From NCBI RefSeq assembly GCF_016864575.1, contig NZ_CP044126.1:1501501-1565500 (forward strand): a DNA stretch of 64,000 nt, given 5' to 3'. Below the pieces are notes generated by a model. The model ran no database searches. It was not told the DNA's origin and saw only the letters and a program-made list of their open reading frames with translations. This DNA is from Rhizobium sp. BG4 (GTDB taxonomy: Bacteria > Pseudomonadota > Alphaproteobacteria > Rhizobiales > Rhizobiaceae). The position numbers were made by a program, and so were the translations under genes. Numbering within the stretch: position 1 is the first letter of the stretch; each line of letters opens with the position of its first letter. Positions 43,151 through 52,088 of the stretch are shown piece after piece.

Positions 43151-43560
43151 CGTCACGTCCTCGCAAATATTGGATGAAGATTAGCGTGAACTGATTTGCA
43201 CGAATTGGCAACCGGGGCCGGCTGATTGAGGCGGATCGCAGACCAGGGACGAGTTGTGCAAGTGCGCGAGGCAGGCGGCGGCACGATAGTCGCATTCAGC
43301 CGGTGGGTTTAGTAGATACGCCCGAAAGCACGTATAGCGATAGTATTATTGATGTAACCGCGGCTGATACCTCGCAATACTTGCAAGTAGCGTAAACGCT
43401 AAATTAATACTACCTTATTTAGAATAATTGTCGTGAATGGTTGTGGTTCGGCAGCAGTGCGGCCGGCGTTTTTGGCCATGTCGATCCACACCTTCACTCC
43501 GCCATTTGCAACCCCGCAGGCGGCACCGGCCAGCAATCAGATACGATCATCCGAACCAAG
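43151..43560. promoter_or_regulatory. Gene-free AT-rich leader of the chemoreceptor operon
   Basis: No credible gene in these 410 bases. From 43320 to 43435 the sequence is markedly AT-richer than the surroundings. TTGCAA (43381-43386), an 18-base spacer and TAATAC (43405-43410) make a reasonable sigma-70-like promoter. A small dyad TAGCG-TAAA-CGCTA sits in the spacer and may be an operator. Confidence 0.45.
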
Positions 43561-43911
43561 ATGCCAACGCCAACCCTCTCGAACGCGCGCTATCACGATG
43601 CCTCGCTCGGCCGACGCGGATTGCTTGCTGTTTGCGTCTATGGGACGATTTTCCTGGCGTTGCTGGCATTTGCCCTGGCGATGCCGCGCGGTGGATTCGT
43701 GCTCGTTGTCGGCAAGCCCGGACAGTCTGAAGGTCAGGTCGTCGAGCTGATCGGCAGGGCAGGCGGGTCCTTCGTCGCGCCGGGACGTTTCGGCTGGATT
43801 GCCGTTGCGCATTCGAGCGCGCCGGATTTCGTTCGCAAACTGAGCGCTGCCGGCGCCTTTCTCGTTCTCAATCACGCCCTTGCCGTGGGCTGCCTCCAAA
43901 AGGATACCTGA
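43561..43911 (+). CDS. Hypothetical single-pass membrane protein upstream of the chemoreceptor
   Basis: A 116-residue protein with one N-terminal membrane helix (residues about 20-42, GLLAVCVYGTIFLALLAFAL) and a periplasmic domain containing GRAGGSFVAPGRFGWIAVAH. I placed the start at ATG 43561; a longer frame reaches into AT-rich leader DNA. Its stop is immediately followed by the chemoreceptor ATG, so the two are coupled. It may be a periplasmic partner of the receptor; no family recognised. Confidence 0.65.
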   Translation: MPTPTLSNARYHDASLGRRGLLAVCVYGTIFLALLAFALAMPRGGFVLVVGKPGQSEGQVVELIGRAGGSFVAPGRFGWIAVAHSSAPDFVRKLSAAGAFLVLNHALAVGCLQKDT

Positions 43912-45498
43912 ATGAACTCGCTTCATGCCTTCCGGCTGCGTGTCTCGCCCGTCATTTTTGGGCTCCTCTGGATCAATGCCGGCATCGCCATTCTGGTGCC
44001 GGTGCTGCGCGGCAATGGTTTCGACTGGACGGCTTTCATCGTCTGCGCTGCAGTCTTGGCGATGACTTCGGTCTGCTGGTTGCAGGATCGCACCGGGCCG
44101 GTGACGCGGCTCGTGACGTCCATGGCTCACGCCGTCAATGTGGCGATGATCGTCTATGCCTTCGAGGGTTCGATCCTCCAGTCGGACATACATATGTATT
44201 TCTTCGCCGTTCTGGCGATCTGCGCGGCCTGGCTCGATTGGCGCGCTGTCGTCGCCTTTGGCGGCATTACCATCATTCACCACACGCTGCTCTATCTGGT
44301 TGCCCCCGCGCTGGTCTTCCCGGGAGCCTCCGATTTCGGCCGCGTACTGCTCCATGCGGCGATCGTCGCCATTCAGTCGGCGGCGCTGATCTCGCTGACG
44401 AGCTCGATCTCCAACGCATTCGTCTCCGCCGAGGGAGCGCTCGACGCCGCCAACAACGCCAGCACCAGCGAACGCGAGACGCGCGAGCGCGCCCAGGCCG
44501 CCGACCGGCTGGCCGATGCGGAGCGCGCCGAGCGCGAGGCGGAAAAGCGGATCGCCGCCGAGGAAACGGATCACGCCATCCGCGTCCTCAGAGGCGCGCT
44601 CGAAAAGCTGTCGGACGGATATCTGGGAACCCGTATCGATGGCCGTTTTGCCGGTGAGCTCGACAATCTCAGGCTCTCGTTCAATCAGTCGGCCAACAAT
44701 CTCGAAGCCGTCATCACCCAGGCAAGCCAGGTCACGCAGCGGGTTCGCCGCGAGGCCGGTGATCTCAACGCCGCGGCGGGCGAACTCTCCGAGCGTTCGG
44801 AGCGCCAGGCAGGCTCGATTGCAGGCGCGACGAATGCAGTTGCCCATGTCCGTGGCACCGTCGGCCAGACGGGAACGGTCGCCGAGAAGGTCGGCGGTCT
44901 CGTCAGCCACGCCAAGGAAGCGGCTGAGCGCTCGGCGGGCATCGTCACCAGCGCCGTCGGCGCCATGGACCGCATCGAGAAGAGCTCCGAAGAAATCGGC
45001 CAGATCATCGGCGTCATCGACGAAATTGCATTCCAGACCAACCTTCTGGCTCTTAATGCCGGTGTCGAGGCCGCCCGTGCGGGCGAGGCTGGCAAGGGCT
45101 TCGCGGTCGTTGCCCAGGAGGTGCGGGAATTGGCGCAGCGTTCCGCAAACGCCGCCAAGGAGATCAAGCAGCTGATCACCGCTTCGGGTGATCACGTGAA
45201 GCAGGGTGTCGCGCTGGTCGACCAGACCGGCGACGCGCTCGGCCATATCGCGGCTGAGGTTGCCGAGATCAGCCGGCATATCGAAACGATCATTTCAGGC
45301 GCGCGGGAGCAGGCGGCCGGGCTTGCCGAGCTCGATACGATCATCGTGCAGATCGATAGCCTGACGGCGCAGAACACAACGATGGTCCAGCAGTCGCTCA
45401 GCGCTACCGACGCACTGGCCCATGAGGCGACGATCCTCGAAGGTTTGATGTCCGGCTTCTCCGGCGAGCAGGGTCAGGCCAAGCGCAAGGCGGCCTGA
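43912..45498 (+). CDS. Methyl-accepting chemotaxis protein with multi-helix membrane sensor
   Basis: A 528-residue chemoreceptor. The N-terminal 170 residues hold about six membrane helices with almost no periplasmic loop, so the signal is probably sensed within the membrane or by a partner. A coiled coil rich in Ala, Glu and Arg follows (about residues 180-230), then the signalling domain with hairpin tip EIAFQTNLLALNAGVEAA. The motif GKGFAVVAQEVRELAQRSA follows, as in most alphaproteobacterial receptors. No C-terminal CheR-binding pentapeptide is visible. Directly follows the 116-residue membrane protein. Confidence 0.93.
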   Translation: MNSLHAFRLRVSPVIFGLLWINAGIAILVPVLRGNGFDWTAFIVCAAVLAMTSVCWLQDRTGPVTRLVTSMAHAVNVAMIVYAFEGSILQSDIHMYFFAVLAICAAWLDWRAVVAFGGITIIHHTLLYLVAPALVFPGASDFGRVLLHAAIVAIQSAALISLTSSISNAFVSAEGALDAANNASTSERETRERAQAADRLADAERAEREAEKRIAAEETDHAIRVLRGALEKLSDGYLGTRIDGRFAGELDNLRLSFNQSANNLEAVITQASQVTQRVRREAGDLNAAAGELSERSERQAGSIAGATNAVAHVRGTVGQTGTVAEKVGGLVSHAKEAAERSAGIVTSAVGAMDRIEKSSEEIGQIIGVIDEIAFQTNLLALNAGVEAARAGEAGKGFAVVAQEVRELAQRSANAAKEIKQLITASGDHVKQGVALVDQTGDALGHIAAEVAEISRHIETIISGAREQAAGLAELDTIIVQIDSLTAQNTTMVQQSLSATDALAHEATILEGLMSGFSGEQGQAKRKAA

Positions 45499-45521
45499 TG
45501 GCCGCGTGGTAGCAAAACAGG

Positions 45522-45545
45522 AAAGCCCGCCTCTGGCGGGCTTTT
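45522..45545. terminator. Bidirectional intrinsic terminator
   Basis: GCCCGCC-TCT-GGCGGGC (45525-45541) flanked by AAA on the left and TTTT on the right gives a 10-bp stem with a three-base loop. It serves the chemoreceptor gene and, read from the other strand, the convergent small exported protein. Confidence 0.9.
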
Positions 45546-45564
45546 GTCATTCGGCGCTCTATGC

Positions 45565-45912
45565 CTATTGCTTCAGATCAAAGGCCTGACCGTCAGCGCG
45601 AAGTTCCGCCAGCGTCTTGCCGACACAGGTGCCGGCCGCATTGCTGCCGATGGCCTTGGCCTCGCCGCCAAGGGTGATTGTGCCGCCGATCCGCTCGGAG
45701 GCGACATAGGTCGCGACGCCGTCCTTGGAGACGCGCGATATGTAGAAGGCGTGGTAGGTGTCGTTCTGCTTGCACTGGATCAGCACGGGGAATTTTCCGA
45801 AGGGATTGTCCTCCGCTCGCGCCGTCGAGATCGGCAGGGCGGCGAGTGCAAGAAGGCCGGCGAGCAGCGTGCAGGCCGATTGGCGGGAGAGATGGCGGGA
45901 TGCGGGCGTCAT
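45565..45912 (-). CDS. Small exported hypothetical protein
   Basis: A 115-residue protein with a signal peptide (residues 1-33, ending STARAE) and a mature part with two Cys (LIQCKQND and AGTCVGK), probably disulphide-linked, and beta-strand-like segments (TYHAFYISRV, TITLGGEAKAIG). AAAGGGAT precedes the ATG. It lies downstream of the FixK-like regulator on the same strand and may be read with it. No family recognised. Confidence 0.75.
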   Translation of the reverse strand: MTPASRHLSRQSACTLLAGLLALAALPISTARAEDNPFGKFPVLIQCKQNDTYHAFYISRVSKDGVATYVASERIGGTITLGGEAKAIGSNAAGTCVGKTLAELRADGQAFDLKQ

Positions 45913-45949
45913 AGGTAATCCCTTTCTTCAAATGCCCGGATACGGCGGG

Positions 45950-46585
45950 CTAGACCGTCAAGGCGATGAGTGCATCCCGGTCCAGAAGACGGACGATGCG
46001 TTGCAGTTTGCCGTTCAGGCAAAGGACATGCTTTTCACGGAGCTTCGTGAAGCAGCGGGCGACTGTCTCCACCGTCAGGCCGAGATAGTCGGCGATATCG
46101 CTGCGCGACATCATCATGTCGAACTCGCGGGCGCCCGGATGGCGCTCGGCCATTTCGAAGACGAAGGCCGCGACCCGTTTCAGCGCGCTCTGTTCGGTGA
46201 TGACCAGCTGCTTGTGCTGCGCCTTGGCCAGGTTGGTCAGCGCGATATGCAGCAGGTCGATGGGCGCGGCGGTACTCTGGCTGGCGCGAAAGGGGCGTAT
46301 CGACGTCTCGCACACGGCCTCTGCGAAATCCGTCCTGACATTGCCGGTTTCGAGGCCGAACCATTCGCCCTTGCCGCAGAAGGACAGGATGTAGCGCTGG
46401 CCGCTCGGCGTCAGGCGATAGATCCTGACGGCGCCGGTTTCGACCTGATAGATCGCGCGGGCGTGCTCGCCTTCGCTATAGATCGTTTCGTCGGGCCTTA
46501 GCCGGATCGACTGATCTCTCGCTGGCGCAGGCGGGTAGTGCCGCCCGCCCGCTGCATAGTCTCCGATCGTCTGGTCATGAAGCAT
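45950..46585 (-). CDS. Crp/Fnr-family transcriptional regulator, FixK-like
   Basis: A 211-residue regulator with cNMP-type sensor barrel (residues about 25-115), dimer helix and C-terminal winged HTH (about 150-205). The HTH MSRSDIADYLGLTVETVARC closely follows FixK/FNR layout. It has no N-terminal Cys cluster, so it would not bind an Fe-S centre: a FixK-type and not an FnrN-type protein. The recognition helix keeps E-x-x-x-R but has Ala where FNR/FixK have Ser. It is the best candidate in the window to act on the TTGAT-N4-ATCAA boxes at 51565, 52328 and 58134. Confidence 0.88.
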   Translation of the reverse strand: MLHDQTIGDYAAGGRHYPPAPARDQSIRLRPDETIYSEGEHARAIYQVETGAVRIYRLTPSGQRYILSFCGKGEWFGLETGNVRTDFAEAVCETSIRPFRASQSTAAPIDLLHIALTNLAKAQHKQLVITEQSALKRVAAFVFEMAERHPGAREFDMMMSRSDIADYLGLTVETVARCFTKLREKHVLCLNGKLQRIVRLLDRDALIALTV

Positions 46586-46743
46586 GGCATCACCCCCATC
46601 TCGACCCGCAGAATAGGGAAAGGCGGCTCGCTCCGGTATTCGAGAAACCCCTTACGTATTGCTACGGAAGCCCGGAATGCGCGGTGGGTGTATAAGGCTA
46701 TGCCCCTTGATGAAGGCGATACGGAGATATGGCGGAGATCTCG

Positions 46744-47691
46744 ATGTCATCTGTAGACGGAGGGGAAGACCGCGCACCCGGGAACCCCGAAGGCATCCGT
46801 GCGCAGCTTGAGCGGATCCTCGCGAGCCCGGAATTCCATGCGCCCGAGCGCGGGCGGCGCTTCCTGCAATACATCGTCGAGGAAACGCTGGAAGGGCGCA
46901 GCGCCCAGCTGAAAGCCTATACGATCGCGCAGGCGGTGTTCGGACGCAACGCATCCTTCGATGCGCAGAGCGATCCCGTGGTCCGCATCGAGGCGGGGCG
47001 CATCCGCCGCGCGCTGGAGCGCTACTATCTCGTCTGTGGCAGCCAGGACCCGATCCGGGTCACCATCCCCAAGGGCAGCTATTCGCCGCAGTTCTCAGGC
47101 AATGACGACAATATGATGAGCTTGCCGGGCAGCTCGAAGGCGCAGAGCCATGATGGCGAGCCTCCGCTCCGCTTGCGCCAGTTGCTGCTGCCGATCGGCG
47201 TACCGACATTCTTTGGCGTGATGGCCGTTCTGGCGCTCATCCGCCCGCTTGAGGCCTATCTCTCTCCACCGAAGACCTCGCCGTTCTCGACCGCATCGAC
47301 GACGGCGGCCAGTATCCGGATTGCCGTCGAGCCCTTCGATGCGCTCGGCGGCACGGCGCGCGGCGAGGACTTGGCGAAGGGCCTGACCGATCAGGTGATC
47401 GCCCGGCTGACGAAGGTTACCGATATCGTGGTGCTTGCGCCCGGCCGCGCTGGTCTGGACGGTGGCGGGCTGCTTCTCAGCCTGCAAGGCGGGGCGCTTG
47501 TCGAGGGCACGGTCCTGCGGCTGCATGTGCGGCTGATCAACGTTTCCAATGGTGCGGTGATATGGGCCAATCAATATGACCGGAATCTCGATGGCCAGGC
47601 GATCCTCGACATCGAGGATGACATCGCGGCCGATATCGTCACGGAGATTTCCGGCAGCGGCAAGCTCAACGGTCTGCGCCCGCAGTCGTGA
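46744..47691 (+). CDS. Membrane protein with N-terminal KAYTI/VFGR-type domain and TolB-like domain
   Basis: About 315 residues. The first 110 hold a conserved domain (LERILASPEFHAPERGRRF, KAYTIAQAVFGR, then DPVVRIEAGRIRRALERYY) that recurs almost unchanged in the next gene. A membrane helix follows (about 145-165), then a periplasmic TolB/FlgO-like domain (RIAVEPFDALGGTARGEDLA). The N-terminal domain may bind DNA, but that is inference. ATG 46744 is chosen over 46729 because GGAG is six bases before it but only two before the other. Convergent with its paralogue, four bases away. Confidence 0.75.
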   Translation: MSSVDGGEDRAPGNPEGIRAQLERILASPEFHAPERGRRFLQYIVEETLEGRSAQLKAYTIAQAVFGRNASFDAQSDPVVRIEAGRIRRALERYYLVCGSQDPIRVTIPKGSYSPQFSGNDDNMMSLPGSSKAQSHDGEPPLRLRQLLLPIGVPTFFGVMAVLALIRPLEAYLSPPKTSPFSTASTTAASIRIAVEPFDALGGTARGEDLAKGLTDQVIARLTKVTDIVVLAPGRAGLDGGGLLLSLQGGALVEGTVLRLHVRLINVSNGAVIWANQYDRNLDGQAILDIEDDIAADIVTEISGSGKLNGLRPQS

Positions 47692-47694
47692 GTG

Positions 47695-49440
47695 CTATTG
47701 CGAGGGTATCGCTGCCGGATCGACACCTGCCGCGCGTAGGCCGCTGAAGAACCGTTCCCGGTCTTCCGGCCGCTGCAGGCGAAGCGAAATTTCACCGTCG
47801 ATGTTGCGCATCAGCCCCGGTGCGTGGAGGGTCAGCCAATCGGTCTCCTGCCGCGCTTCGTCCGTCTTTCCCGCGGCGCCGAGAATGGAGAGCAGCACGA
47901 GATGGTGCATGGGATTGGCTTCGAGATCGGACTTGCGCGACCACTGCTCGGCATCGGCGACATCGCCCCTCATCAGCTGGCAGAGCGCCATGCCGGCCTC
48001 GTAATAGCCTTTCGAACCGATGCCCCGGTTGAGCGCGATCGACAGCAGCTCGCAGCCGGTCTGCCACTTGCCGGACATCGCCAAGCGGATGCCATATTCA
48101 CCGGCGACTTCGACATCGTCGGGGTTTGCCGCATAGGCTGCAGTTCCGGCTTGCAGCGCCCTGTCGACATCCCCGCGGAAGAAGCTCACCATCATCAGCG
48201 CCTGCAGCGTACGCGGGCTTGACGGGGCCAGCACGGCAGCGCGGTTCACCGCATTGCTTGCCATCCGCAAGGCATCCGGCGAGGCCGGGGTGCCGAGCTT
48301 GTAGCGAAACCGGATTTCGTCGAGATAGATCATCGAGAGCTGCGCCCAGGACGTGGCATTGTCCTGATAGCGCTGGGTCGCATTCTGCAGGCAGTTGCGT
48401 GCAACGCTGTGGCTGGTGGCGGTGACATTTTGCCGGTAGCTGTAATAGGCGAGCGTGCAGGCATAGGTGCTCTGATCGCCTCTCTGCGCGGTCGGGGCCA
48501 TGCCCTCGGCGTTGAAAGGCTCGGCGATGGCGCCGGCAATCTGTTGCGCGATCTGGCCCTGCACCGCGAGCTTGTTCTGGACGCCGAGGTTGGCATCGAA
48601 ATTGTTGGCCCAGATGACCGCGCCATCCTGTTGGCGCACGAGCCGGACCGCGGCGCGCAATCTGTTTCCATCCAGCTGGACATTGCCCTGGAGCGTGAAA
48701 TCGGCACCGGCGATACTGTCGTCACGCAGCGTATCCGCCACGACCACGATGCCGCGGGACCGTGCCAGCTGGCCGATGACGTCGTCCCGGAGGCCACGGG
48801 CGATATCGGAGCGCGTGTCGTCGCGGTCGGCCTCGGCGAAGAGTTCGACCATCACCTTCGGGCTTGCGGTGGCGGCCTGTGCATTCGGCCGTGCGGGCAG
48901 AAGAAATGCGAGCACGGCGGCGAAGAGCACCAGCAGCGCCGCGACGCATGCTCCGAGATGAAGAAGGGTGAGCCTTACCGGATGCGTACTGCCGGAAACC
49001 GGCTTCTCGCGGCTCTCGTGTTGAGGCGGCAGCGCCCGTTCAGACTGCTTGACCGGCAGCGGCGCCGGAGCGCTCGTGGCATATTCGAAATGCGGGACAT
49101 ATCCGCCTTTGGGGACGGTGACGATCACGCTGTCCGAGCGTCCGGCCACCAGATAGTAGCGCTCGAGCGCCTTGCGGATCCGGCCGGCTTCGATGCGCAC
49201 AACGGGATCGTTCTGCGGGTCGAAGGAGGCTTCCCGGCCGAAGACCACATTGGCGATTGTAAAGGCCTTGAGAAATTCCGACCGTCCGGCCAGCGTCTCG
49301 TTGACGACGAATTCCAGAAAGCTTCGCCCGCGCTTGGCCGCGTGGAATTCCTCGCTGGCGAGAATTCGTTCGACCTGCTCGCAGATTTCGTCAGCCGTCG
49401 GCCCAAGACGGCTATAGGCAGTCGCTCTTGCACTCGTCAT
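47695..49440 (-). CDS. Paralogous membrane protein with TolB-like domain and TPR repeats
   Basis: A 581-residue protein. N-terminal domain (residues about 15-115, VERILASEEFHAAKRGRSF then KAFTIANVVFGR and DPVVRIEAGRIRKALERYY) matches the neighbouring gene. A membrane helix (about 150-173) is followed by a FlgO/TolB-like domain (190-310) and a helical TPR-like region to the C-terminus. Related proteins are sometimes annotated as adenylate cyclases, but no cyclase domain is present. Role unknown; regulatory protein with a periplasmic sensor is the best guess. Confidence 0.78.
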   Translation of the reverse strand: MTSARATAYSRLGPTADEICEQVERILASEEFHAAKRGRSFLEFVVNETLAGRSEFLKAFTIANVVFGREASFDPQNDPVVRIEAGRIRKALERYYLVAGRSDSVIVTVPKGGYVPHFEYATSAPAPLPVKQSERALPPQHESREKPVSGSTHPVRLTLLHLGACVAALLVLFAAVLAFLLPARPNAQAATASPKVMVELFAEADRDDTRSDIARGLRDDVIGQLARSRGIVVVADTLRDDSIAGADFTLQGNVQLDGNRLRAAVRLVRQQDGAVIWANNFDANLGVQNKLAVQGQIAQQIAGAIAEPFNAEGMAPTAQRGDQSTYACTLAYYSYRQNVTATSHSVARNCLQNATQRYQDNATSWAQLSMIYLDEIRFRYKLGTPASPDALRMASNAVNRAAVLAPSSPRTLQALMMVSFFRGDVDRALQAGTAAYAANPDDVEVAGEYGIRLAMSGKWQTGCELLSIALNRGIGSKGYYEAGMALCQLMRGDVADAEQWSRKSDLEANPMHHLVLLSILGAAGKTDEARQETDWLTLHAPGLMRNIDGEISLRLQRPEDRERFFSGLRAAGVDPAAIPSQ

Positions 49441-49543
49441 GATCGCCCCTACAACGCAAGATCATGCAATTACTTAAGCATTGTCTAAGGCATCATATCG
49501 CACATGCCGCTGGTTGCAAGATTTGCTTTCGGAGTTGCTTGCG

Positions 49544-50203
49544 CTAGTTCGGCCAGCCGTTGGCTGGCGTCGCCTTGCGGCCTTCGAGGGGATAGGCGGC
49601 CACGCCGGTCGCGATGACCATGCGCATCAATTCCGCCAGATTGCGCGCGCCCATCTTGGCCAGGACATTGGCGCGATGGACCTCGACCGTGCGGGCGCTG
49701 ATGCCGAGGTGATAGGCGATCATCTTGTTCTGCAGGCCATCGAGCACGCCGACGAGAACCTGATGCTCGCGGGTGGTCAGTTGCGCCAGCCTGGCGGTGA
49801 CGCTGTCGGGTCCCTGCGTTGCGCGGCTTGGACGTGCCTGTCCAGTCGCCGCATGAATGGCTGCTATCAGCGCCTCTTCCTTCACCGGCTTTTCGAGGAA
49901 GTCGACAGCGCCGGCTTTCATTGCCTGAACGGCGGCTGCAATGTCGCCCTGCCCGGTGATGACGATTGTGGGGATATCCATGCGGAACTGATGCAGTTGG
50001 CCGATCAGCTCGATGCCATCCATACCGGGCATGCGCAGATCCGTCACCAGGCAGCTTCTTCCGGAGAGGGGCAGCAGATCGAGAAAGGCACGCGCGCAAC
50101 TATGCGTACGTACCGCAAAGCCGGCGGAAACAAGCATGAAGGTCAGGGACCGCCTGAGTGCCTCCTCGTCATCGACGAGATGGATCGTAAGGTCGTTTGC
50201 CAT
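49544..50203 (-). CDS. FixJ-like response regulator
   Basis: A 219-residue regulator with receiver (acidic pair VDDEEA, phospho-acceptor Asp in LVTDLRMPGMDG, Lys in FLEKPVKEEA) and C-terminal LuxR-type HTH (LTTREHQVLVGVLDGLQNKM, then ISARTVEVHRANVLAKM). It closely resembles FixJ/TodT-class proteins. It overlaps the upstream kinase gene by 35 bases. In rhizobia FixJ activates fixK under low oxygen, which fits a FixK-like gene 3.6 kb away. The start at 50203 is the conserved family N-terminus. Confidence 0.9.
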   Translation of the reverse strand: MANDLTIHLVDDEEALRRSLTFMLVSAGFAVRTHSCARAFLDLLPLSGRSCLVTDLRMPGMDGIELIGQLHQFRMDIPTIVITGQGDIAAAVQAMKAGAVDFLEKPVKEEALIAAIHAATGQARPSRATQGPDSVTARLAQLTTREHQVLVGVLDGLQNKMIAYHLGISARTVEVHRANVLAKMGARNLAELMRMVIATGVAAYPLEGRKATPANGWPN

Positions 50204-51389
50204 TCTGGCCGATCTCCACGATGGGTAGCGAGAAGGAAAGTACCGAGCCGCCCTGCAATCCCCGCCGGGCCGTAATGCGCCCGCCATGGGCCTCGATGAT
50301 CCGCTTGGAGAGCGCCAGCCCCATGCCGAGGCCGCGTGGCTTGCTGGTCACGAAGGGATGAAACAGCATCGTCTCGATTTCGGCCGCGATGCCGCAGCCG
50401 TTGTCCGAGACCTCGACGACGAGACGCCTGCGATCGCTGGTCCGTGTCGTCACGGTAATCTCGGGCTCCTGAACTCCGTCGGCAGCTTCCGCGGCATTGC
50501 GCAACAGGTTCGTCAGCACCTGGGTGATCTGCACGCGATCGGCAATGACGGCGTCACTCTTTGCATCGAGCTGGAAATCGACCCGGAGATCCTTCCGCGC
50601 CAGGCCGCTAAGGGCGAGTGCTGCGGCTTCGCGGATCAGCGCATGCATGGATTCCAACCGCTTCTCGCCGGCGCCGCGGCCAGCGAACTCGCGGATGCTT
50701 TGCACGATCGTCCCGGCCCAGAGCGCATGCTGGGTGATTTCGGCCAAGGCTTCCTTGAGTGCCGCGAATTCGCAGCCGTCTTCGCTCACCAAATGCCCGC
50801 AACCCTGCGAATAGGCGAGGATCGAGGAGAGCGGCTGCGAGAGCTCATGGGCAAGCGCCGGCGTCATGTCGCCGAGCGCAACCGTTCGCGCGAGGCGTGC
50901 CATTTCGCTCTGAAGCTCGCGAACCTGCTGCAGCGTCTCATGCTCGGTGCGGAAGTCCTCGAGGATTGCGGCCGCAAAGCCCTGTTCGCGAACGATGGTC
51001 AGCGCAGCGGGAAACTGCGCGCCGTCCTTGGCGCTTGCAATACCGGCGCGCATGGGGCCCTGGCTTGCCCAGCGGGCCTTGAGCCGGACGCCCGGCGTCG
51101 ATGACCAGACGAAGTCGATCTTCTGGCCGATCAGTTCATCTTCCTGGTAACCGAGCAGGGCGATTGCGGCGGCATTGCAGGCGGAGATCCGATGGCAGGA
51201 TGTGATGACGAAGACGGCGTCGGGAACATGGCCGTAGAGGTTTCGCAGCCAATCCGCAGACGGGCCGCCAGGGGGCGGGCGGTCCATCTGCTTCTGGGCG
51301 AGCGTCTCCGCAAACAGAGGCTTCCTCGAGAGGTGAGGGGCGACGGACCCGCGATCGGCAATGTCCAATGCCTTCGTGCTGGTAGCCAT
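50169..51389 (-). CDS. PAS-domain sensor histidine kinase, FixL-like but without visible haem ligand
   Basis: A soluble 406-residue kinase with one PAS domain (residues about 50-155, YGHVPDAVFVITSCHRISAC onward), a phospho-acceptor box ALAHELSQPLSSI and an ATPase domain (NLLRNAAEA, DNGCGIAAE, RGLGMGLALSKRII). The layout and the FixJ partner resemble FixL/hybrid rhizobial kinases. The His that binds haem in FixL is not evident in the PAS: the matching region has Arg-rich, Ala-rich sequence. Oxygen sensing is therefore unproven. There is no membrane segment. Confidence 0.88.
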   Translation of the reverse strand: MATSTKALDIADRGSVAPHLSRKPLFAETLAQKQMDRPPPGGPSADWLRNLYGHVPDAVFVITSCHRISACNAAAIALLGYQEDELIGQKIDFVWSSTPGVRLKARWASQGPMRAGIASAKDGAQFPAALTIVREQGFAAAILEDFRTEHETLQQVRELQSEMARLARTVALGDMTPALAHELSQPLSSILAYSQGCGHLVSEDGCEFAALKEALAEITQHALWAGTIVQSIREFAGRGAGEKRLESMHALIREAAALALSGLARKDLRVDFQLDAKSDAVIADRVQITQVLTNLLRNAAEAADGVQEPEITVTTRTSDRRRLVVEVSDNGCGIAAEIETMLFHPFVTSKPRGLGMGLALSKRIIEAHGGRITARRGLQGGSVLSFSLPIVEIGQNGKRPYDPSRR

Positions 51390-51564
51390 GATATTCCCCT
51401 CGTCCTACGATTTGGGACAGGTGTCCCGGCGGCTCTCCCATTCAACGATGGCGCGAGACTACTCTTCTTCTCTGACGGATAGATGTAGCATCGCGTAGCC
51501 TCTATTGGTCTTACCCCGCAGGCCTTTCAGCCATGCACGCGGCCCTCGTTCAGCCTCTCGACCA

Positions 51565-51606
51565 TTGATCCGGCTCAATGCCTTTGCGCCTTTGCTCCGT
51601 TACTCT
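51565..51606 (+). promoter_or_regulatory. FNR/FixK-type promoter of the small exported protein
   Basis: TTGAT-CCGG-CTCAA (51565-51578) matches the FNR/FixK consensus in nine of ten defined bases. A weak -10 (TACTCT, 51601-51606) lies 29.5 bases from the box centre, the spacing of a class II (-41.5) activator site. Predicted start is near 51613, leaving a 31-base leader. Confidence 0.7.
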
Positions 51607-51643
51607 GGGCTGCATGGGTTCACGCCACCTGAGGAGCAGGAAC

Positions 51644-52006
51644 ATGAGGAAGTTTGCCCTTGCCATCGCCATTTTGAGTGCGGCGTCGATCGTCGTGCCC
51701 GCCGCCGCGCAGCAGACCTCGACACAGACCCGCAAGGAATACCGGCGGATGAACTGGGGAGACAATCTGCCGGCGTCGATCAAGACTTTTCACAACAAGC
51801 GCTTCACCGTCGTCAGCTATCGCATGCAGGAGGAGACAGGCCACCATCCGTCGCCGGGAAGCGCGGAGCAGGTGGCGCAGATCCGCTCGGCGATCCGCTC
51901 CAACAAGTGGCTCGTCGATCAGCTGAAGGCGAAGAAGGTGTCGCCCAGCCAGATTCTCTGGGCATGGCGTGCCCGTAACGGCAACATGGTTTTCTACATC
52001 GATTGA
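51644..52006 (+). CDS. Small exported hypothetical protein, probably oxygen-regulated
   Basis: A 120-residue protein with signal peptide (residues 1-22, ending VPAAAQ) and a basic mature part (RRMNWGDNLPASIKTFHNKR, then QVAQIRSAIRSNKWLVDQL). GAGGAG lies upstream of the ATG. No family recognised. The FNR/FixK-type box upstream and the position directly before the arc genes tie it to the arginine island. Confidence 0.78.
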   Translation: MRKFALAIAILSAASIVVPAAAQQTSTQTRKEYRRMNWGDNLPASIKTFHNKRFTVVSYRMQEETGHHPSPGSAEQVAQIRSAIRSNKWLVDQLKAKKVSPSQILWAWRARNGNMVFYID

Positions 52007-52088
52007 GCGATTGCCGTCCGGCAACGGGGTAGGCGGAAACAACGGCCTCCGTCCGGTCGACGCGCATACATCGTCGGGAGGGTCGGTG

